Positions 16,830 to 26,274 of a DNA stretch of 63,539 bases are shown piece by piece. Within the stretch, counting starts at the first letter, position 1. Every line of letters begins with the position of its first letter. The notes below the pieces were generated by a model. The model was not told the DNA's origin. It did not search any database and worked only from the letters and a program-made list of their open reading frames with translations. A program made the position numbers and the translations under genes. The DNA comes from Pseudolabrys sp. Root1462 (GTDB taxonomy: Bacteria; Pseudomonadota; Alphaproteobacteria; Rhizobiales; Xanthobacteraceae), in NCBI RefSeq assembly GCF_001426945.1, contig NZ_LMFS01000001.1, forward strand, positions 3,317,897 to 3,381,435, read 5' to 3'.

Positions 16830-19037
16830 TCACGCCGACGCAGCCGAAGGCCGCGGCCGTTGCCACTGCCAGAGCAGCAGCGCCGCACCGAGCACGAGCC
16901 CGAACGGCGCCGGATGCGGAATATCGAGCCCTGTGATCAGTTCCAGCAGCGCCTCGAGCAGGCTGGGGAAGACCAGGAGCAGGCCCGAGATCAGGAACAG
17001 AAAGCGCTCGACGGGTGTGGTGTGACGCAGCGCCCAGCTTTGCGCAGCAACCGACAGCGCGCCGAGACCAGCGGCGGTGATAGCGGTGATCCAGACGACG
17101 TCGAGCCACGAGCCGCCCTTCGGAATGTTCATCAGGAGACCAATACCAAGCGGATCCAGCACGAAGACGAACGGCACGAGGAAGGCGGGCAGCGTGTATT
17201 TCCAGGCCTGCAGCGTGGTCTTGTACGGGTCGCCGCCGGTGATGGCGGCCGCGGCGAAGGGCGACAGCGCCGTCGGCGGCGATACTTCCGAAAGCACCGC
17301 GTAATAGAAGATGAACATATGCGCGGCGTAGTCCGGTACGCCGAGCTTGATCAGCGCCGGCGCGGCGATGACGGCGCAAATGATGTAGGACGCCGTCACC
17401 GGCACGGCGAGGCCGATGATCCAGACGACCAGCGACGTGTAGATCGCCGTCATCAGCAGGCTGCCGCCGGCCATGTCGATCACGATCGACGAGAACTTGA
17501 GGCCGAGGCCGGTCAGCGTGACGACGCCGACGATGATGCCGGCCGCGGCGCAGGTGGTTGCAGCGCTGAGCACCCCGATCGAGCCATCGGCCAGCGCCGA
17601 AGTCAGCTTCGCTGAACCCGGCACCTTCTCGCGGCCCTTCGTCGTGAGGCCGGCATAGGCGATGGTACCGATGATGATCAGGAGCAGCATCGGGAAATAG
17701 GTCTGCAGCGCGCCGCCGAAGGCCGACTGCGACAGCCCTGGAATGCCGAGCACCACGGCGACGACGAGGCTCGCAGCGAGCAGCCCCAGCAAAAGGCGGC
17801 GCGGACCGAGCGCCGTCTCCGGCGCCAGCGCGCTCATGGTGAAGGCCAGCACGGTTGAATAGAACACCGCGAGCATCGGCGAAAAGCCGACGATCATGAA
17901 GACCACCACCGCGACCAGCGAGACGAAGTGGAAGCCGTAGCGACGCGTCATCTCGCCGATGGTCATGTCCTGCTTGAACACGACCTCGCGCGCACCGAAG
18001 CGCAGCGCGTCGAGCTCGACCATGAAGACGAGTGACAGGTAATAAAGACATGTCGGGATGGTCGCCATCCAGATGACGTCGAGATAGCCGATCTTGAGAA
18101 ATTCGGCGATCAGGAACGCCGCTGCGCCCAGCACCGGCGGCGAGATGATGGCGCCGAGACCGCCGGCGGCGAGCAGCCCGCCCGCGGCGTTGGCCTCGAA
18201 GCCGGCCTTCTTCAGCATCGGCCAAGCGACGGTGCCGATCATGACCGTGGTCGCGACGCCGGAGCCCGACGGACCGCCGAGCAGGAACGACGAGGCGACC
18301 ACGGCGCGCCCGGCGCTCGACGGCTTGCCGCCCATGACCGCGAGGGAGAAGTCGATGAAGAACTTTCCGGCGCCGGAATGCTGGAGGATGGCGCCGTAGA
18401 TCGTGAACATGATGATCAGCGACGCCGACACATCGACCGCGACGCCGAAGATACCTTCCAGCGTGATGAACAGATGGCCGACCAGGCGCGCGATATCGAA
18501 GCCGCGATGCGTCCACGGCGGCGGCAGATGCGGACCGAGCATTGCATAGGCGATGAACAGGATCGCCACGATCGGCATGATCGGGCCGGTGGTGCGACGC
18601 GCGGCCTCGAGCACGAGCACGATGAAGATCGCGCCCATGACGACATCCATGCGGTCGGGGACCGTGGCGCGATCGGTGAAGTCCTCACCGCCCCACAGGG
18701 CGTAGAGGATGATGACAATGCCGGCGAGCGCCGGGATGACGTCGAACCACTGCAGGCGATTGCGGAAACGATCCGCCATCGGAAACAGCATGAAACTCAG
18801 GAGCAGCACGAAGGCGACGTGGATGTAGCGCAGCGGTTGTGTGGGGACGATGTCGTAGGCCGCGTAGAGATGAAACAGCGTCATCGCGATCGCGATGCCG
18901 ATCACGGCGGTGCCGACCCAGCCGGTCAGGCGGTTGCCCGCGCCCTCTTCCTGCTGCACATATTCTTCGGCCTTGCGCAGGCGCTCAGCAGAGATGCCGT
19001 CGTCGGCTATGGCGGCAGATTCCTGATCCGCGGTCAT
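16830..19037 (-). CDS. TRAP transporter 4TM/12TM fusion permease (first copy)
   Basis: A 735-residue inner-membrane protein joining a DctQ-like four-helix part (residues about 35-200) to a DctM-like twelve-helix part. Family landmarks include GGPSGSGVATTVMIGTVAWPMLKKAGF and SEVSPPTALSPFAAAAITG. It works with the adjacent TAXI receptor as an ion-driven importer. ATG 19037 (MTADQESAAI) has GGGGGGA in front. It is divergent from the histidine kinase, with a 246-bp region between them. I could not find a clean sigma-54 promoter for it there. Confidence 0.92.
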   Translation of the reverse strand: MTADQESAAIADDGISAERLRKAEEYVQQEEGAGNRLTGWVGTAVIGIAIAMTLFHLYAAYDIVPTQPLRYIHVAFVLLLSFMLFPMADRFRNRLQWFDVIPALAGIVIILYALWGGEDFTDRATVPDRMDVVMGAIFIVLVLEAARRTTGPIMPIVAILFIAYAMLGPHLPPPWTHRGFDIARLVGHLFITLEGIFGVAVDVSASLIIMFTIYGAILQHSGAGKFFIDFSLAVMGGKPSSAGRAVVASSFLLGGPSGSGVATTVMIGTVAWPMLKKAGFEANAAGGLLAAGGLGAIISPPVLGAAAFLIAEFLKIGYLDVIWMATIPTCLYYLSLVFMVELDALRFGAREVVFKQDMTIGEMTRRYGFHFVSLVAVVVFMIVGFSPMLAVFYSTVLAFTMSALAPETALGPRRLLLGLLAASLVVAVVLGIPGLSQSAFGGALQTYFPMLLLIIIGTIAYAGLTTKGREKVPGSAKLTSALADGSIGVLSAATTCAAAGIIVGVVTLTGLGLKFSSIVIDMAGGSLLMTAIYTSLVVWIIGLAVPVTASYIICAVIAAPALIKLGVPDYAAHMFIFYYAVLSEVSPPTALSPFAAAAITGGDPYKTTLQAWKYTLPAFLVPFVFVLDPLGIGLLMNIPKGGSWLDVVWITAITAAGLGALSVAAQSWALRHTTPVERFLFLISGLLLVFPSLLEALLELITGLDIPHPAPFGLVLGAALLLWQWQRPRPSAASA

Positions 19038-19283
19038 CGTCCCCCCAATTCTTACTTTCATTCGAACGGCCGGGCTTTGCGCCTTCGATCCGATCGCGGG
19101 GTCGGTCGCGACGACCCCATACCGGCCATATCACGTTTGTCGCCCCGGCAAAATCTCCGTTGCCATTGCAACGCAAAAGGGCCGAACGACCGGCCGCGGC
19201 CTGGAAGCGGTTCCGAACGGATAACCCTCGCGCTTGTCTTGGCCGCCACCTTCACGCACATTGCCAGCCGTGGAGTATTGCGC

Positions 19284-21122
19284 GTGAAAGCCCCCTCAAA
19301 ATCCATCCTGTCCTGGTGCGCCGCCCTGTTGGTCATCGCCGCCGTCGGCGTCTCCGGCTTTGCCGTTTATGATCGCAGCGGCCGGACCGATGCCAAGGCA
19401 ACCGGTGATGAGCGCATCGGACTCTATGCCTCGACACTGGATCAGGTGGTCGAACGGTTCCGAACACTGCCGTTCGTCCTCGCCAACGACGAGAGCATTC
19501 ACAAACTGCTCGAAGCGCCCGCCGATCGCGCGCTCATCGATCGCGTCAATCGCTCGCTGGCCGCGCTGGCAACGGCAGCCGGGGCCGATGCCCTTTATGT
19601 GATGGATAGCTCGGGTCTCACGCTGGCGGCGAGCAACTACGATCAGCCGAAGAGCTTCGTCGGCGAGAACTACAACTTCCGCCCTTATTTCCGCGACGCC
19701 GTGGAGCACGGCCGCGGCCAGTTCTTCGCCATCGGCGTCACCACCGGCGAGCCGGGTTATTTCCTGTCGCGGCCGGTGTGGCGCGAGGGCAAACTGCTTG
19801 GCGTAGCGGTGGTGAAGATCTCGCTCGAAGGTCTGGAAGCAGACTGGCGTTCGGCCGGGGGAAATATCGCGCTCGCCGACAACCGCGGCGTCCTGTTTCT
19901 CGCCAGCCCACCGAACTGGAAATACCGTCCCATTCGACCGCTGAACGAAGCCGAGCGCACGGATATCAGGCGTTCGATGCAATATTCCGGCATCTCGCTC
20001 GAAGGCTGGCCGCTGCTCAAGCACCGGCAGTCGCCGGATAACGGGGACGTCGTCAATATCTCGATGGAAGACGGCGACCTGCACAGTTTCCTCGTGACCC
20101 GTTCCGATCTTCAGGGCTACGGATGGACGCTCTACTCCTTCACCGATCTCGCGCCGATCCGCCGCGCCGCCGTTCTCGCCGGTGCGGCCTCGGCGCTGAC
20201 GGCGGCGGTGTTGCTGCTGCTGTTCCTGTGGTGGCGCGGCCGCCAGGCTACCCTGCGCGTCAAGCTCGACGCCCACGACATGCTCGAACAGCGCGTCACC
20301 GAGCGTACCCAGGAACTCGTACGCGCCAACGACAGCCTGAGCCGCGAGATCGAAGAACGCCGCCGCGCCGAGGACGCGCTCAAGCGCGCGCAGGACGAAC
20401 TGGTGCAAGCGAGTAAGCTCGCCGCGCTCGGGCAAATGTCAGCGGCGCTGGCGCACGAAATCAACCAGCCGCTTGCCGCGCTCAAGACGACGCTGGCCAG
20501 CGCCAAACTGCTGATCCGCAACGGCGCGACCGAACGTGCCGCCGCAACCGTGGCGACGATCGACGATCTGGTCGCGCGCATGGGCGAACTGACGCAGCAC
20601 CTGCGCACTTTTGCGCGCAAGGATTTCGGCGAGATGGAGCCGATCGATATTACGGTCGTCGTGCAACGCGCCCTGGCGTTGGCGAATGCCCGGCTCGGCG
20701 CCGAAGGCGTGCGCACCGTGATCGACATGCCGGCAGGCGGCGTCACCGTTACCGGCAACGCGACACGACTCGAACAGGTGCTGCTCAATCTCCTCAGCAA
20801 TGCCGCCGATGCGGTCTCGAGCGAACCGGAACGCATCATCGCCCTGTCGGTGCTGCAGAATGGAGGAGAGGTGCTGCTCAGCGTCGCCGATTCCGGCCCG
20901 GGCATCGCGCCGGACCATATGGCCTCGGTGTTCGATCCGTTCTTCACGACCAAGCAGGTCGGCAAGGGCCTCGGGCTGGGACTGTCGATCTCTTACGCCA
21001 TCATCGACGATCACGGCGGGCGCCTGCGCGTGCGTAACCGGACAGATGGCGGCGCCGAATTCTCGTTCGTCCTGCCGGTGGCGCAGTCCGCCGCGCCGGC
21101 CGCCACCGCGATCGGGGCGTGA
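19284..21122 (+). CDS. DctB-like sensor histidine kinase
   Basis: A 612-residue membrane kinase. A first helix (about 8-28), a periplasmic double-Cache-type domain (FVGENYNFRPYFRDAVEHGRGQFFAIGVTTGEPGYFLS), a second helix near 300, a coiled coil, then H-box LAHEINQPLAALK, N-box LLNLLSNAADA and G-boxes DSGPGIAP / GKGLGLGLS. The architecture and NFRPYF motif match DctB, which senses C4-dicarboxylates. There is no good ATG. GTG 19284 (VKAPSKSIL) has GGAG eight bases upstream and starts just before the first helix. The response regulator follows three bases after its stop. Confidence 0.9.
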   Translation: MKAPSKSILSWCAALLVIAAVGVSGFAVYDRSGRTDAKATGDERIGLYASTLDQVVERFRTLPFVLANDESIHKLLEAPADRALIDRVNRSLAALATAAGADALYVMDSSGLTLAASNYDQPKSFVGENYNFRPYFRDAVEHGRGQFFAIGVTTGEPGYFLSRPVWREGKLLGVAVVKISLEGLEADWRSAGGNIALADNRGVLFLASPPNWKYRPIRPLNEAERTDIRRSMQYSGISLEGWPLLKHRQSPDNGDVVNISMEDGDLHSFLVTRSDLQGYGWTLYSFTDLAPIRRAAVLAGAASALTAAVLLLLFLWWRGRQATLRVKLDAHDMLEQRVTERTQELVRANDSLSREIEERRRAEDALKRAQDELVQASKLAALGQMSAALAHEINQPLAALKTTLASAKLLIRNGATERAAATVATIDDLVARMGELTQHLRTFARKDFGEMEPIDITVVVQRALALANARLGAEGVRTVIDMPAGGVTVTGNATRLEQVLLNLLSNAADAVSSEPERIIALSVLQNGGEVLLSVADSGPGIAPDHMASVFDPFFTTKQVGKGLGLGLSISYAIIDDHGGRLRVRNRTDGGAEFSFVLPVAQSAAPAATAIGA

Positions 21123-21124
21123 CG

Positions 21125-22480
21125 ATGGCGTGCCGTGTCCTGTTCGTCGATGACGACGCCGCGTTGCGCAACTCGACCGTGCAATGGCTGCAACTCTCCG
21201 GCTTCGACGTCGCCGCCGCCGAGAACGCCGAGGCTGCCTTCAGCATCGCCTCAGCTTCCCCGCCCGACATTGTCATCAGCGACGTGCGAATGCCGGGCTC
21301 CGACGGCCTCACGGTGCTGCGGCATTTCACCGATGCCGATCCGACCCTTCCGGTCATTCTGGTGACCGGTCATGGCGACGTCCCGCTCGCCGTCGAGGCG
21401 ATGCGCCTCGGCGCCTACGACTTCCTGCAGAAGCCGTTCGAGCCCGAGCATCTGGTCGAGGTCATTCGTAAGGCGGATGACAAGCGGCGGCTGATGCGCG
21501 AGGTCATCCGGCTGCGCTCGCTGCTCGGCGGCGATGAGAATCTCGCCGGCCGGCTGATCGGATCGAGCGCGCAGGCCGTGGCCCTGCGCCAAAAGATTGC
21601 GGCGCTCGCCAGCGTCGATTGCGACGTCATCGTCATGGGCGAAACCGGGACCGGCAAGGAAGTCGTGGCGCGGGCATTGCACGATTTATCCCGGCGAGCG
21701 TCCGGCCCCTATGTCGCCATCAACTGTGCCGCGATCCCGGCCGATATGTTCGAGAGCGAATTGTTCGGGCATGAGGCCGGCGCCTTCACCGGCGCTCGCG
21801 GCGTGCGTGTCGGCCGCCTCGAATATGCCAATGGCGGAACCTTGCTGCTCGATGAGATCGAGAGCATGCCGCTGCCGCTGCAGGCGAAGGTGTTGCGCGC
21901 GGTGCAGGAGCGTCAGATCGAACGCCTCGGTTCCAACCAGTCGATCCCGCTCAATCTGCGCATCGTCGCCGCCACCAAGGAAGACCTCAAGGCGGCGAGC
22001 GAGGCCGGCCGCTTCCGCAAGGACCTCTACTACCGCCTGCATGTGGGCGAGGTGGTGCTGCCGCCCTTGCGCGAGCGCAGCGAGGACATCCCTCTCCTGT
22101 TCCTGCATTTCGCCAGCGAAGCCGCGCATCGTCACGGCCGCGAATTGCGGCCGCTCGACAAGGATAATATTGCTGCGCTGCTGCGCCACGATTGGCCGGG
22201 CAATGTGCGTGAATTACGAACCGCGGCCGAACGCTTCGCCATAGGGCTGGAGACGCCGGCAGAGCGGCTCGCTTTGCCCGCCATCGGCACGACGGAGGCC
22301 TGGCTGCCGGCGCAGATCGCGGCTTTCGAACGCGAGATGATCGCTGCGGCGATCCGCCAGCACGACGGCGACATGGCCAGCGCGGCGAAGGCTCTCGGCA
22401 TCCCGCGCCGTACGCTCAACGAAAAGATGAATCGGCTCGGAATTGGCCGCCGCGACATCACGCAACAGGCGAGCGGCTAA
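21125..22480 (+). CDS. DctD-like sigma-54-dependent response regulator
   Basis: A 451-residue NtrC-family activator. The receiver has DDD (9-11), phospho-acceptor Asp53 in ISDVRMPG, and the Lys in LQKPFEPEH. The AAA+ domain has Walker A GETGTGKE, the sigma-54 contact loop GAFTGA and LLDEIESMPL. The C-terminal Fis-type helix-turn-helix is AAKALGIPRRTLNEKMNRLG. It couples the upstream kinase to sigma-54 promoters. Two palindromes and a -24/-12 element directly downstream of its stop make the adjacent TAXI-TRAP operon the likely target. Confidence 0.93.
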   Translation: MACRVLFVDDDAALRNSTVQWLQLSGFDVAAAENAEAAFSIASASPPDIVISDVRMPGSDGLTVLRHFTDADPTLPVILVTGHGDVPLAVEAMRLGAYDFLQKPFEPEHLVEVIRKADDKRRLMREVIRLRSLLGGDENLAGRLIGSSAQAVALRQKIAALASVDCDVIVMGETGTGKEVVARALHDLSRRASGPYVAINCAAIPADMFESELFGHEAGAFTGARGVRVGRLEYANGGTLLLDEIESMPLPLQAKVLRAVQERQIERLGSNQSIPLNLRIVAATKEDLKAASEAGRFRKDLYYRLHVGEVVLPPLRERSEDIPLLFLHFASEAAHRHGRELRPLDKDNIAALLRHDWPGNVRELRTAAERFAIGLETPAERLALPAIGTTEAWLPAQIAAFEREMIAAAIRQHDGDMASAAKALGIPRRTLNEKMNRLGIGRRDITQQASG

Positions 22481-22483
22481 TTC

Positions 22484-22531
22484 CGGCAAGATTCCGCCGA
22501 GCCAGAGGCGCCTATCGGCAAGATTTTGCCG
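22484..22531 (+). promoter_or_regulatory. tandem upstream activator sites for the DctD-like regulator
   Basis: CGGCAAGATTTTGCCG (22516-22531) is a perfect 6-bp inverted repeat around GATT. CGGCAAGATTCCGCCG (22484-22499) is a second copy with a degenerate right arm. Their centres are 32 bp apart, about three helical turns, as expected for cooperative binding of NtrC-family dimers. They lie about 85-130 bp upstream of the -24 element. Confidence 0.68.
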
Positions 22532-22614
22532 AGCCCAGGCTGGCATCCGCGCGACTGTGAACTAACCTCTTGAACCTGCGGGGCGATAGTGCACAGAGTG
22601 CGCGCATTCGCTGC

Positions 22615-22630
22615 TGGCACGGATCTTGTT
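22615..22630 (+). promoter_or_regulatory. sigma-54 (-24/-12) promoter of the second TAXI-TRAP operon
   Basis: TGGCAC (22615-22620), five bases, then TTGTT (22626-22630). This fits TGGCAC-N5-TTGCW with one deviation in the -12 element (GT instead of GC). The start of the TAXI gene is 62 bases downstream, leaving room for a short leader. Confidence 0.7.
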
Positions 22631-22692
22631 AGCGTCCAGGCGCAAGCCGTAAAGGCAAATTGAAAAATTGAGGAAACCAGGAGGATCGATCG

Positions 22693-23643
22693 ATGATTTC
22701 CACTCGACGTTTTTGCGCTATGGCTCTCGTCGGCGCGATGGTCGCGCTGCCGCTTAAGGCCAACGCCGACCAATTCATCAATATTCTGACCGGTGGCACA
22801 GGCGGCGTGTATTACCCGCTCGGCGTCGCGATGTCGAAAATCTATGCCGAGAAGATCAAGGATTCGAAGCCGACGGTGCAATCGACCAAGGCCTCGGTCG
22901 AGAACCTCAACCTGATCCAGCAGGGCAAGGGCGAAATCGCCTTCACGCTCGGCGACTCGCTCGCCGATGCCTGGAAGGGTAACGCCGAAGTCGGCTTCAA
23001 GTCGAAGCTCGACAAGCTGCGCACCGTCGCCGCGATCTATCCGAATTACATCCAGATCGCCGCGCTGAAGGACTCCGGCATCAAGACGCTCGCCGACCTC
23101 AAGGGCAAGCGCCTGTCGGTCGGCGCGCCGAAGTCGGGCACCGAGCTCAACGCCCGCGCCATCCTCGACGGCGCCGGCATGAGCTACAAGGACCTCGGCA
23201 AGGTCGAATATCTGCCGTTCAACGAATCCGTCGAACTGATGAAGAACCGTCAGCTCGATGCGACGCTGATCTCGGCCGGCCTCGGCGTCTCGGCGATCCG
23301 CGACCTGTGCGCGTCGGTCGAATGCGTCATCGTCGAGATCCCGAAGGCGGTGGTTGACAAGATCGGCACGCCCTACCAGTCGGTAACCATCCCCGGCGGC
23401 ACCTATCCGGGCAACGACAAGGACGTGAACGCGGCCGCCGTGCAGAATTATCTGGTGACCAGCTCCGCGCTGTCCGACGATCTGGTTTATCAGATGACCA
23501 AGGACCTGTTCGACAGCCTGCCGTCGCTGCAGGCGGCGCACGCCGCGGCCAAGGACATCAAGATCGACGCCGCGGGGAAGAACCCGCCGGTGCCGCTGCA
23601 CCCGGGTGCTGCCAAGTTCTACAAGGAAAAGGGCGCGCTGTAA
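22693..23643 (+). CDS. TAXI-family TRAP solute receptor (second copy)
   Basis: A 316-residue periplasmic receptor with a signal peptide ending about residue 24 (LPLKANA-DQF). The TAXI signature is INILTGGTGGVYYPLGVAM, and LKGKRLSVGAPKSGTEL lies in the second lobe. It is clearly paralogous to the receptor at 15758-16723 but diverged along its length, so the two probably bind different ligands. CAGGAGGATCG lies before the ATG. First gene of an operon with a fused permease and a DUF1850 protein, under the sigma-54-type promoter. Confidence 0.94.
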   Translation: MISTRRFCAMALVGAMVALPLKANADQFINILTGGTGGVYYPLGVAMSKIYAEKIKDSKPTVQSTKASVENLNLIQQGKGEIAFTLGDSLADAWKGNAEVGFKSKLDKLRTVAAIYPNYIQIAALKDSGIKTLADLKGKRLSVGAPKSGTELNARAILDGAGMSYKDLGKVEYLPFNESVELMKNRQLDATLISAGLGVSAIRDLCASVECVIVEIPKAVVDKIGTPYQSVTIPGGTYPGNDKDVNAAAVQNYLVTSSALSDDLVYQMTKDLFDSLPSLQAAHAAAKDIKIDAAGKNPPVPLHPGAAKFYKEKGAL

Positions 23644-23656
23644 GGCGCGCTTCGGG

Positions 23657-23692
23657 CGGTGCGAAGGCGTAACGCCTTCGCACCGTTTCTCT
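23657..23692 (+). terminator. terminator-like hairpin between TAXI receptor and permease
   Basis: A perfect 13-bp stem (CGGTGCGAAGGCG with CGCCTTCGCACCG, loop TAA) is followed by TTTCTCT. Within an operon it more likely protects the receptor mRNA or attenuates transcription, giving excess receptor over permease. Confidence 0.65.
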
Positions 23693-23767
23693 ATTCATTT
23701 CCTCATCCCACGGCGCGGACCGGCCGCGCCGCGGAATGATGAAATTACATTGCCACAGGATTGATCC

Positions 23768-25891
23768 ATGACCGACGTCGACGTCGCCGCCGTGCAGCCA
23801 GGGACACCCATCCCCGGCCAGACCAAAGCCGAAGCCCAGCTCGAAAAAGGCTGGGGCACCAGTTTCGAAGGACGCACGCTGTTCTGGATCGCTGTGGCGT
23901 TCTCGACCTTTCAGATCGTGACCGCGATGTTCTCGCCGCTGCCGAGTCAAATCGTACGCTCGGTGCACGTCGGCTTTCTGATGATTGTGGTGTTCGGCGT
24001 CACTTCTACGCTGACGGACAAGCGTCTGGCCAAGGTGGCTTATTGGGCGCTCGGCATCGCCGGCTTCGTGCTCGGCCTTTATCACTGGGTATTCTACGAA
24101 GATCTCATCACCCGAGCGGGCGACCCGAGCACGCTCGACATCACGGTCGGCGTTCTCGTCGTGGTCCTCGTGTTCGAGGCCGGCCGCCGCATGATGGGGC
24201 CGATCCTGCCGATCATCTGCGCCATCTTCGTCTGCTACGGCCTGTTCGGCCAATACCTTCCGAGCCCGCTGAACACCCGCGGTTACGACTTCTCACAGGT
24301 GGTCGATCAGATGTTCGGCGGCACCGAAGGCATCTACGGCACGCCGATCTACGTCTCCTCCACCTACATCTTCCTCTTCATCCTGTTCGGCGCCTTCCTC
24401 GAGCGCGCCGGCATGATCAGCCTGTTCAATGACGTATCGATGGGCCTGGTCGGTCACCGGCGCGGCGGCCCCGCCAAGGTGGCGGTGATCTCGTCCGGCC
24501 TGATGGGCACCATCAACGGCTCCGGCATCGCCAATGTCGTTACCGTCGGCCAGTTCACCATTCCGTTGATGAAGCGCTTCGGCTATCCGGCCTATTTCGC
24601 CGGCGCCGTCGAAGCGACCTCGTCGATGGGCGGTCAGATCATGCCGCCGGTGATGGGCGCGGTCGCCTTCATCATGGCGGAAACCATCAACGTGCCCTAC
24701 TCGGCGGTGTGTATCGCCGCGATCGTTCCGGCCGTGCTGTATTACTATTCGGCGTTCTGGGCCGTGCATCTGGAAGCGGGCAAACGCGGTCTCGTCGGCC
24801 TGAAGAAGGACCAGATCCCGAGCCCGATCGCGGCGCTGCGCAAGAACTGGTATCTCCTGATGCCGCTCGTCGCCTTGGTGGTGCTGCTGTTCGCCGGCTA
24901 TACGCCGCTGTTCGCCGGCACCGTCGGCCTCGGCCTCACCGTGATGGTGATCTTCAGTCACCCGATCGTCGCCGCCATCCCGGCGCCGCTGCTGCGCATT
25001 GTCTTCTGGATCGCGCTCGGCCTGTCGGCGGCGCTGTTCTTCGAATTCGGCATCTGGCTGCTGATCTCGATGGTGGTGGCGCTGATGGCCGTCACCGTCT
25101 TCGTCAAGGGCGGACGCGAGACGCTGACCATCGCGCTGAACTCGCTCGCCGACGGCGCCCGTCACGCGCTGCCGGTCGGCGTCGCCTGCGCGCTGGTTGG
25201 TACCATCATCGGCACACTGACCTTGACCGGCGCCGCCACCAATTTCGTCCGTGTCATCGTCACGGTCGGCGAGAGTTCGATCTTCCTGTCGCTTTGCCTC
25301 ACGGCATTGACGTCGCTGATCCTTGGCATGGGCATCCCGACGATCCCGAACTACATCATCACGTCGTCGATCGCGGCGCCGGCGCTGCTGCATCTCGGCG
25401 TGCCGCTGATCGTGTCGCACATGTTCGTGTTCTACTTCGGCATCATGGCGGACCTGACGCCGCCGGTGGCGCTCGCCGCCTTTGCGGCCGCGTCAATCGC
25501 CAAGGAGAGCGGATTCAAGATCGGCTGGACCGCGGTAAAGATCGCGCTGCCCGGCTGGATCGTGCCGTTCATGGCGGTGTACTCGCCGGCGCTGATGCTG
25601 CAGCCGGTCGGCAACCGCGTCGCCGAATGGGGCTTCATCGCCGCGGCAGCCTATATGGTGCTGAAGGCCGTGATCGCCGTGACGTTGTGGGGCGTGACTG
25701 CGATCGGCTATTTCTTTGCACCGGTCGGCTGGATCGCGCGGCTCATCGCATTCGGTTCGGCCGTCCTGTTGGTGCTGGAATATCCGTACACCGACCCGAT
25801 CGGCTTCGTCTGCTGCGCCGCGTTCTTCGCCTACCAGTTCTGGCAGCATCGCGGGCGGCAGACGGCCGCCGGCGTGAAAGCCGCAGGGTGA
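23768..25891 (+). CDS. TRAP transporter 4TM/12TM fusion permease (second copy)
   Basis: A 707-residue membrane protein with a DctQ-like N-terminal part and DctM-like C-terminal part. Landmarks include GLMGTINGSGIANVVTVGQFTIPLMKRFGYP, MGGQIMPPVMGAVAFIMAE and IMADLTPPVALAAFAAASIAKESG. It partners the receptor just upstream. Its stop overlaps the ATG of the DUF1850 gene (TGATG), which shows translational coupling. Paralogous to 16830-19037. Confidence 0.93.
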   Translation: MTDVDVAAVQPGTPIPGQTKAEAQLEKGWGTSFEGRTLFWIAVAFSTFQIVTAMFSPLPSQIVRSVHVGFLMIVVFGVTSTLTDKRLAKVAYWALGIAGFVLGLYHWVFYEDLITRAGDPSTLDITVGVLVVVLVFEAGRRMMGPILPIICAIFVCYGLFGQYLPSPLNTRGYDFSQVVDQMFGGTEGIYGTPIYVSSTYIFLFILFGAFLERAGMISLFNDVSMGLVGHRRGGPAKVAVISSGLMGTINGSGIANVVTVGQFTIPLMKRFGYPAYFAGAVEATSSMGGQIMPPVMGAVAFIMAETINVPYSAVCIAAIVPAVLYYYSAFWAVHLEAGKRGLVGLKKDQIPSPIAALRKNWYLLMPLVALVVLLFAGYTPLFAGTVGLGLTVMVIFSHPIVAAIPAPLLRIVFWIALGLSAALFFEFGIWLLISMVVALMAVTVFVKGGRETLTIALNSLADGARHALPVGVACALVGTIIGTLTLTGAATNFVRVIVTVGESSIFLSLCLTALTSLILGMGIPTIPNYIITSSIAAPALLHLGVPLIVSHMFVFYFGIMADLTPPVALAAFAAASIAKESGFKIGWTAVKIALPGWIVPFMAVYSPALMLQPVGNRVAEWGFIAAAAYMVLKAVIAVTLWGVTAIGYFFAPVGWIARLIAFGSAVLLVLEYPYTDPIGFVCCAAFFAYQFWQHRGRQTAAGVKAAG

Positions 25892-26274
25892 TGGAGTTCT
25901 GCCTTCTAGCGGCAGGCGCCACCGTGCGGCTCGGCACGATGGCGCTGACGCTGGCCTGGACCCACTCGATCGAGAAAATCCGCTGGGAAGAAGACTATCG
26001 CGCGACGCCAGCCGGCGTCGTGCTGCTCGAGGATCGCATCCAGGGCACGGGCGCGGGCATGGAGCCGCCGTCCGATGCCAAGTTCGACGGCAAATGGTGG
26101 CGCTACAATCCGCACGTCGCGCCGCTGCCGCAGGTCATCCTGCGGCGTTCCGGCATGACGGTCGGCGATTGGCAGGTCTGTATCGGCGGCGCAAATGGCC
26201 AGACCTGCAAACCGATGGGCGACTATCTGCCCGATCCCAAAGCCGATCCGGTGACGCTGACGACCTGCCCGTGA
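25891..26274 (+). CDS. DUF1850 protein of the TAXI-TRAP operon
   Basis: A 127-residue protein with the DUF1850 pattern: an initial hydrophobic segment, LAWTHSIEKIRWEEDYRATPAGVVLLEDRIQGTGAGMEPP, then WWRYNP and DWQVCIGG. The family is often encoded beside TAXI-type TRAP permeases. Its role is unknown; an extracytoplasmic accessory of the transporter is plausible. The start overlaps the permease stop. The stop directly abuts the convergent bactofilin stop, so no terminator fits between them. Confidence 0.85.
   Translation: MEFCLLAAGATVRLGTMALTLAWTHSIEKIRWEEDYRATPAGVVLLEDRIQGTGAGMEPPSDAKFDGKWWRYNPHVAPLPQVILRRSGMTVGDWQVCIGGANGQTCKPMGDYLPDPKADPVTLTTCP

Noticed and set aside
18378-19283. Upstream extension of the sensor kinase frame over the TRAP permease gene
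   Set aside because: The extension is antisense to the permease and of shadow composition; GTG 19284 has a ribosome site and starts just before the first helix.
19038-19283. A sigma-54 promoter for the left TRAP operon (TGGCAA...TTTTGCC on the minus strand)
   Set aside because: The distance between the GG and GC dinucleotides is about three bases too long, and no copy of the CGGCAA palindrome is present.
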